In this document: positions 16,284 through 24,864 of the stretch, piece by piece
How positions within the stretch are numbered: the stretch's first letter is position 1
How the letters are laid out: every line of letters starts with the position of its first letter
Assembly (NCBI RefSeq): GCF_010728925.1
Contig: NZ_AP022608.1
Span: 868,001-932,000, forward strand
Origin: Mycolicibacterium gadium
Lineage (GTDB): Bacteria > Actinomycetota > Actinomycetes > Mycobacteriales > Mycobacteriaceae
Length of the DNA stretch: 64,000 nt
Direction of reading: 5' to 3'
Made by a program: the position numbers and the translations under genes
The notes under the pieces: generated by a model
What the model was told of the DNA's origin: nothing
The model's input: only the letters and a program-made list of their open reading frames with translations
Database searches by the model: none

Positions 16284-16822
16284 ACGGGGCAGGCTGGATC
16301 TCCACACCGCGGTCCAGGGGGCTGCTCTTGGCGGCGCTCGTGCTGTCGTTGGTCCTGGGGGCTGCGTTCATCGTCGTCGATCGACTCGAAGCTGACGCGC
16401 TTCAGCGCGACATCGTGCCCTTGACCGATGAGCAGGCCGTGCACCAGGTCGTCGGACCGGCCCGGCAGATCGTCGCGACCGCGCACCTGAAGGACGCCGC
16501 CGCCGGCTACGCCTTCATCTCCTGCGTCAGCGAAGACGAGCCGCCCTATCAGGCGGTCCTTCACATGAGTTTCAGACTCCCGCAGGTTGATTGGAGACGC
16601 CGCCTGGATGAGGTCGCCTCAGCGATGATCGCCGACGGCTGGGCGAACGCACCCGCCGCCGCCGAGCACTTCGGCCGGAAGCTCACCAGCGACGGCGTCA
16701 CGGCTGTGCTGCAGCGCAACGTCGACGACGTGGGCTTTGCCACCGTGCGGTTGTACGGCGAATGCCGCAACACGGCGGACCATCGACACGACAATCCGGC
16801 ATGGACGGAAGTCAGTCTGTGA
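16280..16822 (+). CDS. membrane-anchored protein of unknown function
   Basis: The protein has 180 residues from ATG 16280, which overlaps the TetR stop. Residues 13-33 form one hydrophobic N-terminal segment, either a membrane anchor or an uncleaved signal. The remaining 145 residues look like a compact alpha/beta domain with two Cys, facing outward if the anchor is type II. I do not recognise a family. The 3' end overlaps the convergent acetyltransferase gene by 11 bases. Confidence 0.7.
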   Translation: MNGAGWISTPRSRGLLLAALVLSLVLGAAFIVVDRLEADALQRDIVPLTDEQAVHQVVGPARQIVATAHLKDAAAGYAFISCVSEDEPPYQAVLHMSFRLPQVDWRRRLDEVASAMIADGWANAPAAAEHFGRKLTSDGVTAVLQRNVDDVGFATVRLYGECRNTADHRHDNPAWTEVSL

Positions 16823-17336
16823 CTTCGGCCATGCTGCGTTGCAGCAACATCGTGTCGAGCCACAGGCCGTGCTTGTACCCGACCGACGTGAGCCGTCCGG
16901 CGTCGATGAATCCCCGATTGCGGTGCAGCGCAAGGGAGGCTGCGGCGCCGGCCGTGTCCACGATGACGGCGATGATCTGCCGTACTCGGAGGCGGTCACA
17001 TTCGGTGAGCAGGCTATCGAGCAGCATGCCGCCGATGCCCAGCCCCACCGCGCTCGGCGCGAGGTACACGGAGTCCTCCACGGTGTGGCGATAGGCCGGC
17101 CGCGTCTTCCACGGTGAGCAGTAACCGTACCCCGCCACCTTGCCGTCCAAGCTCGCTGTGACAAAAGGCAATTCGCGCTCGGCGATGTCGTCGAAGCGCC
17201 CGCGCCACTCGTCTGCGTTCGGGGGAGTCAGCTCGAAGGTCGCCACGGAAGTCAGGACGTGATGGGCGTAGATCTCTGCGATCGCGTCGAGGTCGTCGGT
17301 GACTGCGGGCCGGATCGCTACATCGGTGCGGCTCAT
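16812..17336 (-). CDS. GNAT N-acetyltransferase, phosphinothricin-acetyltransferase-like
   Basis: The protein has 174 residues. N-terminal IRPAVTDDLDAIAEIY and the acetyl-CoA loop in GLGIGGMLLDSLL are typical of the PAT/bar branch of the GNAT superfamily, as are YCSPWKTRPAYRHTVEDSVY and the NRGF segment near the C-terminus. PAT-type enzymes acetylate phosphinothricin, methionine sulfone or related amino acids; natural substrates in mycobacteria are uncertain. It is followed after seven bases by the DCC-family gene, probably in one transcript. Confidence 0.85.
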   Translation of the reverse strand: MSRTDVAIRPAVTDDLDAIAEIYAHHVLTSVATFELTPPNADEWRGRFDDIAERELPFVTASLDGKVAGYGYCSPWKTRPAYRHTVEDSVYLAPSAVGLGIGGMLLDSLLTECDRLRVRQIIAVIVDTAGAAASLALHRNRGFIDAGRLTSVGYKHGLWLDTMLLQRSMAEVTD

Positions 17337-17343
17337 CGGCCGT

Positions 17344-17721
17344 TCAGCAGGCGACCGGGTTCGATTCGCAGTATGGGGTGGTGCCGGGGAAGCGGTACCG
17401 ATGGTCGGCGACCCAGCGGTAGACCGCTTCCTCGAGTGACCGAATGCCGGGGATGCGGTAGATCATCAGCGGGATCCGGGTGCCGAGGGCGACCGATACC
17501 GCGGCGTTGGCCGCCTCCGCCCCCGAGTACACGTTTCCCTCGGCGTCCAGCCAGCGCACCGAATCCATCAGGTTCGAGTCGGCGATGCCGAGCCGCTCCG
17601 CGGTGCCGGGTGTCTGCAGTGGTTCGGTGTGCAGGTCGCCGGTGCGGTTCAGTTTCAGCAGGAAGTTCCGCGATCGGGTGCACATGCCACAGTTGCCATC
17701 GAAGAACAGTGTTCCGGACAT
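17344..17721 (-). CDS. DCC-family (DUF393) thiol-disulfide-like protein
   Basis: The protein has 125 residues. The family signature Phe-Asp-Gly-Asn-Cys-Gly-Met-Cys at residues 7-14 gives the DxxCxxC that names the family. The fold is predicted to be thioredoxin-like. Physiological substrates are unknown. A C-terminal Tyr-Cys-Glu-Ser and terminal Cys are additional thiols. It lies upstream of the acetyltransferase gene in the same direction. Confidence 0.82.
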   Translation of the reverse strand: MSGTLFFDGNCGMCTRSRNFLLKLNRTGDLHTEPLQTPGTAERLGIADSNLMDSVRWLDAEGNVYSGAEAANAAVSVALGTRIPLMIYRIPGIRSLEEAVYRWVADHRYRFPGTTPYCESNPVAC

Positions 17722-17756
17722 GCCCTCATTATCCTCGTCGGCGTCCTCGCCGGAGG

Positions 17757-18794
17757 CTACCGGGCCGGTGGTCCCGGGGGCGCGGCGTCAGGTGCGGCAT
17801 CCCGGCGGCGGGCGGCCATGCCGCCCAGCGCCTCGAATACCACGCGGTGCGCGGCGTTCACGGTCAGCTCCGCGTGGTCGTAGGCCGGAGCCACCTCCAC
17901 GACGTCGACGCCGACGACGTCGTGTTCGCGACAGAGTTGCCGAACCAACCTCAGCAGGTCCGCCGTGGTGATGCCACCCGGCTCCGGGGTCCCGGTGCCG
18001 GGTGCATGCGCGGGGTCGAGCACGTCGATGTCGACGGAGACATAGAGCTTCTCGGCCTTGGCCAGCGCCTCGTTCACGGCGTCGCGCATGACCTCCTTGA
18101 AGCCGCGATCCCAGATCTCCTGCATGGTGTGCCACGTCATGCGCTGTTCTTGCATCCACTCGAAGGTGTCCTGTGGCGGCCAGTAGCCGCGCAGGCCGAC
18201 CTGAACGAAATGGCTGCCGGGAACGGCACCGGATTCGATGAGCCGTCGCATGGGCGTGCCGTGGCTGGCGAGGTTGCCTTCGATCTCGTCGGCGGTGTCG
18301 GCGTGCGCATCGAAGTGCACGATGCCCACGTTGCCGTAGCCGTGGACGTCGGCGACCGCGGTCGCGGCGGGCCAGGTGATCGAGTGGTCGCCGCCCAGGA
18401 TGACGGGCACGATGCCGCGCGACGCGATGGCGTGCACGCGCTCCCGGATGTTGTTGTGCGAGACCTCGGTCTGCCCGTGTGGGCAGTACGCGTCGCCGAA
18501 GTCGACGACCTCGAGCCAGTCGAAGATCTCGAGGCCGAGATCGAGGTGGTAGGTGCCGGGTTCGTAGGCAGTGGCCCGAATCGCGCGCGGACCGAACCGG
18601 GCGCCGGGCCGGTTCGTGGTCCCGACATCGAACGGCGCCCCGACGATCGCGACGTCAGGTCGCCACGACTCCAGCTGTTCGACCTCGGTGAGGAAGGGTC
18701 GGTGCCCGAACGATGCCACGCCCGCATAGGCGAGCTCGAGCTGTTCGATCATCCCCGGCGGAAGGTCGCGCTGATGTCCGTGATCGTGGCTCAT
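17757..18794 (-). CDS. speB: agmatinase/ureohydrolase
   Basis: The protein has 345 residues. The start at 18794 (an ATG, then Ser-His-Asp-His-Gly-His) is chosen; the open frame upstream to 19058 lies antisense to the thioesterase gene. All binuclear manganese ligands are seen: Gly-Gly-Asp-His-Ser, Asp-Ala-His-Ala-Asp, and Asp-Ile-Asp-Val-Leu-Asp-Pro. The Gly-Thr-Gly-Thr-Pro-Glu-Pro-Gly-Gly segment is typical of the family. It hydrolyses a guanidino compound to urea and an amine. Agmatine is the default assignment, but guanidinobutyrate or similar is possible. A Pro/Ala-rich tail of about 12 residues is an oddity of little weight. Confidence 0.88.
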   Translation of the reverse strand: MSHDHGHQRDLPPGMIEQLELAYAGVASFGHRPFLTEVEQLESWRPDVAIVGAPFDVGTTNRPGARFGPRAIRATAYEPGTYHLDLGLEIFDWLEVVDFGDAYCPHGQTEVSHNNIRERVHAIASRGIVPVILGGDHSITWPAATAVADVHGYGNVGIVHFDAHADTADEIEGNLASHGTPMRRLIESGAVPGSHFVQVGLRGYWPPQDTFEWMQEQRMTWHTMQEIWDRGFKEVMRDAVNEALAKAEKLYVSVDIDVLDPAHAPGTGTPEPGGITTADLLRLVRQLCREHDVVGVDVVEVAPAYDHAELTVNAAHRVVFEALGGMAARRRDAAPDAAPPGPPAR

Positions 18795-18819
18795 TCGTCG
18801 ACCGTACAGATGTGCCGGC

Positions 18820-19269
18820 TCAGTCGGACACGTTATGGGGTTGCCGCTCAACCGAAGTGAGCGCTTCGCGCAGTAGCGCCGGGATGGGGCGTTTGGCCCA
18901 GTCTTCGGTCGAGACGACGACGTAGACGTTGTGACCGCGTACCGCGGACCGGTGTTCGGCGGCGGGTTCGCCGTCCTTGCCGCGCAACACGTTGAAAGCG
19001 AGGGTGAAGCTGGTGGATCCGATTCTCTCGCAGTTGACCTCGACGCGGACGGTGTCACGCCACCTGACCGGGCCCTTGAAGTCGATCTCGCTGTGCACCA
19101 CCTGGATGTCGTACCCGCTCGCGATCAGCCCCGGATAGGTGACGCCGAGATGGTCGAGGAACCCGGTGCACGCCTCATCGAACCAGGTGAGGTAGTGACC
19201 GTTGAAAACGACACCCTGCTGATCGACCTCGGCGTAACGCGGCGTGATCGGCAACGAAAACGAGGTCAC
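18820..19269 (-). CDS. acyl-CoA thioesterase, 4HBT hotdog family
   Basis: The protein has 149 residues. The N-terminal Arg-Tyr-Ala-Glu-Val-Asp-x2-Gly-Val-Val-Phe-Asn-Gly-His-Tyr is the 4-hydroxybenzoyl-CoA-thioesterase active-site motif (catalytic Asp in AEVD). The later HSEIDFKGPVRW strand is also typical. It should hydrolyse an acyl-CoA; the acyl group is unknown. It lies 25 bases upstream of speB in the same direction and divergent from the Thr/Ser dehydratase gene, with a long perfect hairpin between them. Confidence 0.85.
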   Translation of the reverse strand: MTSFSLPITPRYAEVDQQGVVFNGHYLTWFDEACTGFLDHLGVTYPGLIASGYDIQVVHSEIDFKGPVRWRDTVRVEVNCERIGSTSFTLAFNVLRGKDGEPAAEHRSAVRGHNVYVVVSTEDWAKRPIPALLREALTSVERQPHNVSD

Positions 19270-19299
19270 CGCTTCACCCTAGCGAGCAGGCTCGGCCCG

Positions 19300-19340
19300 G
19301 GGTTCAGTCTTCCCGCACGACGTTCGGGAAGACTGAACCC
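19300..19340. promoter_or_regulatory. 16-bp perfect inverted repeat abutting the dehydratase start codon
   Basis: GGGTTCAGTCTTCCCG at 19300-19315 and its exact reverse complement at 19325-19340 flank a nine-base loop. The right arm ends at the base before the GTG start at 19341 and contains GGGAAG, the only plausible ribosome site. As RNA this would be a very stable stem that hides that site. As DNA it could be an operator for the two divergent genes. Confidence 0.6.
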
Positions 19341-20288
19341 GTGGACATGGTGACCATCGACGACATCAAGGCGGCGGCGACACGGATTCACGCGTTCGTG
19401 GTACGCACGCCGTTGCTCCCGACGCTGTGGGCCGACGCCGACCGTCCGCTGTGGATCAAACCAGAGAACCTGCAGCCCATCGGCGCCTTCAAGGTGCGCG
19501 GCGCGTTCAGTGCGATCGGCAACCTCGACGAGTCGGTGCGTACCCGCGGCGTCGTCGCGTATTCCAGCGGAAACCACGCCCAGGCGGTGGCATATGCCGC
19601 CGCCGTCTACGGAATTCCGGCAACCATCGTCATGCCGAAGGAGACGCCTGCGGTGAAGGTCGACGCCACTCGCGGTCACGGAGCCGAAGTGGTGCTCTGC
19701 GAAGCGGGTCAGCGCGAGCGCGTGGCCGCCGAGGTGCTCGAGCAGACGGGCGGGGTGTTGGTTCCGCCGTTCGACCACCCCGACATCATCGCGGGACAGG
19801 GCACGATCGGCCTGGAGATCGCCGAGGATCTGCCCGCCGTCGAGAACGTCCTCGTCCCGGTGAGCGGCGGCGGCCTGGCCTCCGGGATCGGCACGGCCAT
19901 CAAGGCGCTGTGCCCACAGGCCCGTGTCTTCGGCGTGGAACCCGAGCTTGCCGCCGACACCGCCGAGGCGCTCGCCAAGGGGCAGCGTGTGGACTGGCCG
20001 ATCGAAGACCGCAACCGCACGATCGCCGACGGCCTTCGGTCGCAACCCTCGGAGTTGACGTTCGCGCATCTGCAGCGGGTGCTTGACGGCATCATCACCG
20101 TTTCCGAGGGCGAGATCGAAAGTGCCGTAAGTGAACTCGCGACCAGGACGCATCTGGTCAGTGAACCAAGTGGCGCGGTCGCATTGGCGGCCTACCGCCG
20201 GCGTCAGACGCCACCCGGTCGCACCGTGATGGTGCTGTCCGGTGGGAATGTCGACCCACGTGCGCTGAGCGACATCCTCGCACGATGA
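19341..20288 (+). CDS. threonine/serine dehydratase, catabolic type
   Basis: The protein has 315 residues. The start is GTG 19341 with GGGAAG nine bases upstream; ATG 19347 and GTG 19350 are alternatives. The PLP lysine lies in Gly-Ala-Phe-Lys-Val-Arg-Gly-Ala near residue 50, a Ser-Gly-Asn-His motif follows, and the phosphate-binding glycine run is Ser-Gly-Gly-Gly-Leu-Ala-Ser-Gly. There is no C-terminal ACT regulatory domain, so this is the short catabolic type, not IlvA. It deaminates threonine or serine to the 2-keto acid and ammonia. Expression may depend on the hairpin that overlaps its leader. Confidence 0.86.
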   Translation: MDMVTIDDIKAAATRIHAFVVRTPLLPTLWADADRPLWIKPENLQPIGAFKVRGAFSAIGNLDESVRTRGVVAYSSGNHAQAVAYAAAVYGIPATIVMPKETPAVKVDATRGHGAEVVLCEAGQRERVAAEVLEQTGGVLVPPFDHPDIIAGQGTIGLEIAEDLPAVENVLVPVSGGGLASGIGTAIKALCPQARVFGVEPELAADTAEALAKGQRVDWPIEDRNRTIADGLRSQPSELTFAHLQRVLDGIITVSEGEIESAVSELATRTHLVSEPSGAVALAAYRRRQTPPGRTVMVLSGGNVDPRALSDILAR

Positions 20289-20298
20289 CTTTCGGGCG

Positions 20299-21765
20299 TC
20301 AGTGCACGCCTTCCATCAGTCGGCTTATCCAGGGGGACAACGCGAATACGCCGATACCGACGCATACGGCGACGGCGCCGAGAATGCCGAAGTATGCGAA
20401 CTCCCGTGCTGGATCGTAGAAGCCCGACAGCACACCCGACATCGATGTGCCGACACCGACCGAGAAAAAGTACAGCGCCATCATCTGGGCCCGAAATGCT
20501 TCTGGGGCAAGCTTTGTCGTGACCGAAAGGCCGATCGGCGACAATAGCAGTTCGGAGATCGCGAACACCGCCATGATGCCGAGCACCCACAGTGCGGGAA
20601 CGGCCTTACCCGTCGTACCCGACATGGGCAGGAACAACAGGAACGCCACGCCCATGCCGATGACGCCATAGGCGAACTTCCGTGGGGTGGTCGGGGCGCG
20701 CTCGCCGAGCCGGGTCCACATGATCGCGAACAGTGGTGAGAGCAGGATGATCCACACCGGCTCGATCGATCCGATCCAGCTCGACGGCGCGGTCCAGCCG
20801 AAGATCGACCAGTTCATCCGTTCGTCGGAGTAGATCGCGAGCACGGTGAAGATCTGCTGAAACAACGACCAGAACACCGCATTGGCGATGAACAGCGGAA
20901 TGAACGCCCGCAGCCTGGTCCGCTCGATGGGTGCCACCTTCGAACTCGTCAGCATCACGACGAAGTAGGTGACCGCAGCGGCAACGAGCACCCCGGTTGT
21001 GACCTGGGACAGATTGGAGAGCTTGACCAAACCTGTCACGAACGCCGCGGCGGTCACCGCGACCGTGATGACCGCGACGCCCGCGTACCAGCCAATCGCG
21101 GTGCGGGGTAACGGGTTCGGAACGATGCGGCCGTGGTCGCCGAGGTTGCGTCGGAACACGACGTATTGCGTGAGTCCCAGCGCCATCCCCACGGCAGCGG
21201 CGCCGAATCCCCAATGGAACCCAATCCGTGTCTGCAGCAGGCCCGTCACGAGCGGTCCGATGAAGCCACCCAGGTTGATGCCCAGATAGAACAGCGTGAA
21301 GCCGCCGTCGCAGCGCGGATCGTCTTTCTCGTACAGCGTGCCGAGCAGCGACGACGCATTGGCCTTCAAGGCGCCCGAACCGAGCGCCACCAAGACGAGC
21401 CCCACAGCGACACCGGAGAGCCCCGGTAAGAAAGCGAGCGCGATGTGACCGCACATCACCACCAGACCGCCATAAAAGACGGTTCGCTCCATGCCGAGTA
21501 CCCGGTCGGCGATCCAGCCGCCCAGGACAGTCGCCAGGTATACCAGCCCGCCGTAGGCGCCCACGATCCCGGTAGCGGTGGCTTTGGGCATGCCAAGGCC
21601 ACCGTCGGTGAGCGAGTAGTAGAGGTAATACCCGAGGATCGTCAGCATCCCGTAGTACGAGAACCGCTCCCAGAGCTCGACCCCGAACAGGTTCGTCAAA
21701 CCGATCGGATGGCCGAACACCGTGCGCCCGGCAGGCGTGCCCGCCAGATGTCCTGTCGCTGCCAT
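20299..21765 (-). CDS. POT/PTR2-family proton-dependent oligopeptide transporter
   Basis: The protein has 488 residues, from ATG 21765. The frame stays open to 22326, but that part overlaps another gene antisense and is very Arg/Pro-rich. The family signature Glu-Leu-Trp-Glu-Arg-Phe-Ser-Tyr-Tyr-Gly lies near residue 31, and the second signature around FYLGINLGGFIGP near residue 155. Length and at least 12 hydrophobic segments fit. It should import di- and tripeptides with protons. It is convergent with the dehydratase gene. Confidence 0.9.
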   Translation of the reverse strand: MAATGHLAGTPAGRTVFGHPIGLTNLFGVELWERFSYYGMLTILGYYLYYSLTDGGLGMPKATATGIVGAYGGLVYLATVLGGWIADRVLGMERTVFYGGLVVMCGHIALAFLPGLSGVAVGLVLVALGSGALKANASSLLGTLYEKDDPRCDGGFTLFYLGINLGGFIGPLVTGLLQTRIGFHWGFGAAAVGMALGLTQYVVFRRNLGDHGRIVPNPLPRTAIGWYAGVAVITVAVTAAAFVTGLVKLSNLSQVTTGVLVAAAVTYFVVMLTSSKVAPIERTRLRAFIPLFIANAVFWSLFQQIFTVLAIYSDERMNWSIFGWTAPSSWIGSIEPVWIILLSPLFAIMWTRLGERAPTTPRKFAYGVIGMGVAFLLFLPMSGTTGKAVPALWVLGIMAVFAISELLLSPIGLSVTTKLAPEAFRAQMMALYFFSVGVGTSMSGVLSGFYDPAREFAYFGILGAVAVCVGIGVFALSPWISRLMEGVH

Positions 21766-21989
21766 GGCCGTCACCCTGCCACTCGTGACCCAATCGGGCC
21801 CACCGATCCAAACAGCCCGGCGCGCGGGCAAAGGCACAGTCGTGAACGTGCAGTGCCTTTCGTCGGCACAGCACACCGCAGAGAACGTACGAAGACCTTC
21901 GCGCGGCCGCCGGGACCCCCGCCCGGTGAGCCAGCTCACGCGGCCGCGGGTAAGGTCACCCCGAACAGATGGACGTCCGGAAGGGTGGT

Positions 21990-23381
21990 ATGGACGCCGT
22001 ACTCGGCTTATCGGTGACACCGTCCGCCGTCGGTCTCGTGCTCGTCGAAGGGCAGGACGCCGACGGTTCGACGGTCGACCGCGAAGCCTTCGAAATCGTT
22101 TCCGGCCGGCATGCGACGCCGTTCGACACCTCGGAGAAGGCCGCCGCCGCCGTGCTGCGGACCGAGGCGATCGCGGCAACCCGTGGTCAGCGATTGCACT
22201 CCATTGGAGTGACGTGGAGTGAGGGCGCCGACGCTGAGGCCTCATTGCTGTTGAAGTCGTTGAACGACCGCGGTTTTGACAACGTCGTGCCCATCCGGCT
22301 GCCCGAGGCGACGGAAGCCCTGGCATGGGGAATAGCCGAGGTCATCGGATACGAAGTGACCGCGGTGTGTGTGATCGAGCCCGAAACGGTGATCACGCTG
22401 ATCGTTCATTCGGGCGAGGGCGCCGTGCAGACTGCCGTCAACCATGCGATCGACACCGAAGAGGCGTTGCTCCGGTGGTTGAGTGCCGTCTTCGCGCGGG
22501 CGGACTGGCGTCCCGAGGCGTTGGTCGTCGTCGGTTCCGGGAGTGAACTCCACGGCGTCGTGCCGCGGCTCGAGGACATCCTGGGGGTGCCGGTGTACGT
22601 TCCGGCCGAATCCGAGCTCGCATTGGCCAGGGGCGCCGCGCTCGCGTCAGCGCACAACTCGGAGGTCCTGGAGATCGCCCGTATCGGTGAGCGGGCGCCC
22701 AGCGAGCGCCGCAGGCAGCACGGGACGACCGGCCCGCTGGCCATGCTCGTGGCGGGTGCAGTGACCTTCGTCGTCTCGGTGTCCGTGGCCGTCAGCCTCG
22801 AGGTGACGCCGGAGCGGGACATCGCCGCGCCAGAGCCTCGGCCCGCGGCCAACACGTCCCCGGACGTCGCGTCGGCCGCCGCCCGCGCCGCCCTCCCCGC
22901 CGCGCCGACTGCGGCCGTCCCGATTCCGATCGCACCGGCGCCCGTTCCTCCGCCGGAAGCGCCACCCGTCGAGGTTGCACCGCCCGGGGCCGCCCCCGCC
23001 GATATTCCGGAGACGCTGCCGGCCGACGGCATGCCGTCGGCCGCCCCAATCGACGCCACCGTTCCGGAGGCTCCCGCGTTGCCCCCGCCCGTCACCCCGA
23101 TCGAAGCGCTGCCGCCCGCAGCCGTGCCGCCCGCACCGGGTCTGATCCCCGCGCAGCCCACGCCGGTGCAGCAGCGCCCAGGCCTGCTGACCCGGCTCAG
23201 GGACCGGCTGTCGAACATCGGCGGCAACGACGAGGCCCCCGCACCACAGGCACCCGTGCCCGCCGCCGCGGGGGCACCTCCGGCGCCGGGCGCTCCGCCC
23301 GCGCCGCCGCCCGAAGCCGCTGCGGTGCCGCCCGACGCCCCTGCGCCGCCACCGGAGGCGCCGCTGCTGCCGCCTCAGTGA
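21990..23381 (+). CDS. actin-like-fold N-domain membrane protein with Pro/Ala-rich tail (DUF7159-like)
   Basis: The protein has 463 residues from ATG 21990, with GGAAGG just upstream; an ATG at 21969 is possible. Residues 1-235 look like a compact domain beginning Met-Asp-Ala-Val-Leu-Gly-Leu-Ser-Val and including a Gly-Ser-Gly-Ser-Glu-Leu turn, reminiscent of an ASKHA or pilus-assembly-type nucleotide fold and matching what I remember as DUF7159. One hydrophobic segment follows near residues 242-262, then about 200 residues dominated by Pro, Ala and Val, ending in Pro-Gln. The tail probably spans the cell wall. The function is unknown. It is translationally coupled to the Pr6Pr gene. Confidence 0.72.
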   Translation: MDAVLGLSVTPSAVGLVLVEGQDADGSTVDREAFEIVSGRHATPFDTSEKAAAAVLRTEAIAATRGQRLHSIGVTWSEGADAEASLLLKSLNDRGFDNVVPIRLPEATEALAWGIAEVIGYEVTAVCVIEPETVITLIVHSGEGAVQTAVNHAIDTEEALLRWLSAVFARADWRPEALVVVGSGSELHGVVPRLEDILGVPVYVPAESELALARGAALASAHNSEVLEIARIGERAPSERRRQHGTTGPLAMLVAGAVTFVVSVSVAVSLEVTPERDIAAPEPRPAANTSPDVASAAARAALPAAPTAAVPIPIAPAPVPPPEAPPVEVAPPGAAPADIPETLPADGMPSAAPIDATVPEAPALPPPVTPIEALPPAAVPPAPGLIPAQPTPVQQRPGLLTRLRDRLSNIGGNDEAPAPQAPVPAAAGAPPAPGAPPAPPPEAAAVPPDAPAPPPEAPLLPPQ

Positions 23382-23995
23382 CGGCTGCTGTCACCGGTCC
23401 CGCGGTTCTGCGTCTGGTGCTGCGAGTCTCGATCGTGGCCGCGGTGCTCATCGCGCTGGTGGCCGTCGAGCTTTCCTCGCGTTCCGGCGTGACGTGGCGG
23501 CTGATCACCTTCACCTATCAGGTCAACATCCTTGCCGCGGCGTACTACCTGTGGACTCTGGCCTCGCCACGCGCCGACGCCCGGGTGGGGCTCCGCGGAG
23601 CAGTGGTGCTCTATGTCTTGATCGCCGGGGTCGTGTGGAATCTGCTGTTGACGGAACGCAGCATGGGCTACACGGTCGCGAACTTCCTGCTGCACGTCGT
23701 CGTGCCGGTCCTGGCGGTCAGCGACTGGTTGCTCGTCGGGCGTGGGCAGGGACGGGTGCATTGGTGGCATCCGATGGCCTGGCTGGCATATCCCGCGCTC
23801 TATGTCGTGGTGGCTGTCGTGATTCTCAACGAGGCCGGCCGCCGCGCGCCCTACTATTTCCTGGATCCCGCCAGCGTCGGCGTGGCTACGGTGCTGCTCA
23901 ACGTCAGTGTGTTGGGTGGCGGTGTGCTCGCCGTCGGCTATGCGTTGCTAGCAGTGAACCGGCTCGCTACACCCGCGCGAATCGATGCCGTTTGA
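23378..23995 (+). CDS. Pr6Pr-family integral membrane protein
   Basis: The protein has 205 residues. The GTG start overlaps the preceding stop (GTGA). Six hydrophobic segments are separated by short loops, with Thr-Phe-Thr-Tyr-Gln-Val-Asn near segment 2 and His-Trp-Trp-His-Pro near the middle, as in the Pr6Pr membrane family. No enzymatic activity is established for the bacterial members. Coupling to the Pro-rich membrane protein suggests a shared envelope role. Confidence 0.75.
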   Translation: MTAAVTGPAVLRLVLRVSIVAAVLIALVAVELSSRSGVTWRLITFTYQVNILAAAYYLWTLASPRADARVGLRGAVVLYVLIAGVVWNLLLTERSMGYTVANFLLHVVVPVLAVSDWLLVGRGQGRVHWWHPMAWLAYPALYVVVAVVILNEAGRRAPYYFLDPASVGVATVLLNVSVLGGGVLAVGYALLAVNRLATPARIDAV

Positions 23996-24118
23996 AACGT
24001 TCTGAGCGGCGGATTCGATGATCTGTCGACATGGAAAACAATATTGGTGACGACATGCGGCGGCCCGTGGGACTTGCGGCTACCTCGCTGACTCTCCCGG
24101 ACGAACTAGGATGACAGT

Positions 24119-24856
24119 GTGCTGAAGCTTCGATTCGTGGCCGTGATCGCGGCCATGGTTGCCGCCCTGTCGGGCTCCGTTGCGACCGTGTCCGCCGGTG
24201 TCACCACTCCGGCTGACGTGGTCAGCATCTCGCCGTCCGGCATGACAGTCGGTGTCGCGCATCCGGTCACCGTGACCTTCGCGGGGCGCATCGCGGATCG
24301 CGCGGCGGCGGAGCGGAGCCTCGAGATCACGTCGACGGACACGCCTGCGGGTGAGTTCAGCTGGCTCAATGACCATGTCATGCAATGGAATCCGACGGAG
24401 TTCTGGCCGGCGCACAGCACGATTGCGCTGTCCTTCGATGGCACGAAGGCGAATTTTCAGACCGGGTCGGCCACGGTCGGAGTCGCCAGCATCAGCAATC
24501 ACACCTTTACCGTCAGCGTGGATGGTGAGGTGATGCGCGAAATGCCGGCGTCGATGGGCAAGTACGGGTTTGCGACACCGACCGGAAACTTCACCGCACT
24601 CGAGAAGCAATCGGTCGTGATCATGGATTCGCGGACGATCGGCATCCCGCTGGACGATCCGGAGGGCTACAAGCTCACCGTCTACGACGCGGTGCGTGTC
24701 ACGTGGGGCGGTGTCTACGTGCATGGCGCGCCGTGGTCGACTGGTTCCCAGGGCTATGCGAATGTCAGCCACGGCTGCATCAACCTCAGCCCGGACAACG
24801 CGGACTGGTACTACAACACGGTTCGGATCGGCGATCCGATCATCGTCGAGGCGTAA
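24119..24856 (+). CDS. L,D-transpeptidase with N-terminal Ig-like domain
   Basis: The protein has 245 residues, with a GTG start. Residues 1-26 are a signal peptide without a lipobox Cys. An Ig-like domain occupies about residues 30-115, and the YkuD catalytic domain the rest. The catalytic signature His-Gly, then Ser-His-Gly-Cys-Ile-Asn, is intact, with Cys as nucleophile. It forms 3-3 cross-links in peptidoglycan and attaches stem peptides, and is the target of carbapenems. The lack of a lipobox and the short length resemble Ldt type 1 (LdtMt1) more than LdtMt2. Confidence 0.9.
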   Translation: MLKLRFVAVIAAMVAALSGSVATVSAGVTTPADVVSISPSGMTVGVAHPVTVTFAGRIADRAAAERSLEITSTDTPAGEFSWLNDHVMQWNPTEFWPAHSTIALSFDGTKANFQTGSATVGVASISNHTFTVSVDGEVMREMPASMGKYGFATPTGNFTALEKQSVVIMDSRTIGIPLDDPEGYKLTVYDAVRVTWGGVYVHGAPWSTGSQGYANVSHGCINLSPDNADWYYNTVRIGDPIIVEA

Positions 24857-24864
24857 GCGTTCCG

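Noticed and set aside
19300..19340. bidirectional terminator
   Set aside because: The stem lacks a T-run on either side and lies between divergent, not convergent, genes.
21766..22326. N-terminal extension of the POT transporter
   Set aside because: It is Arg/Pro-rich, antisense to the start of the DUF7159-like gene, and precedes a normal transporter N-terminus.
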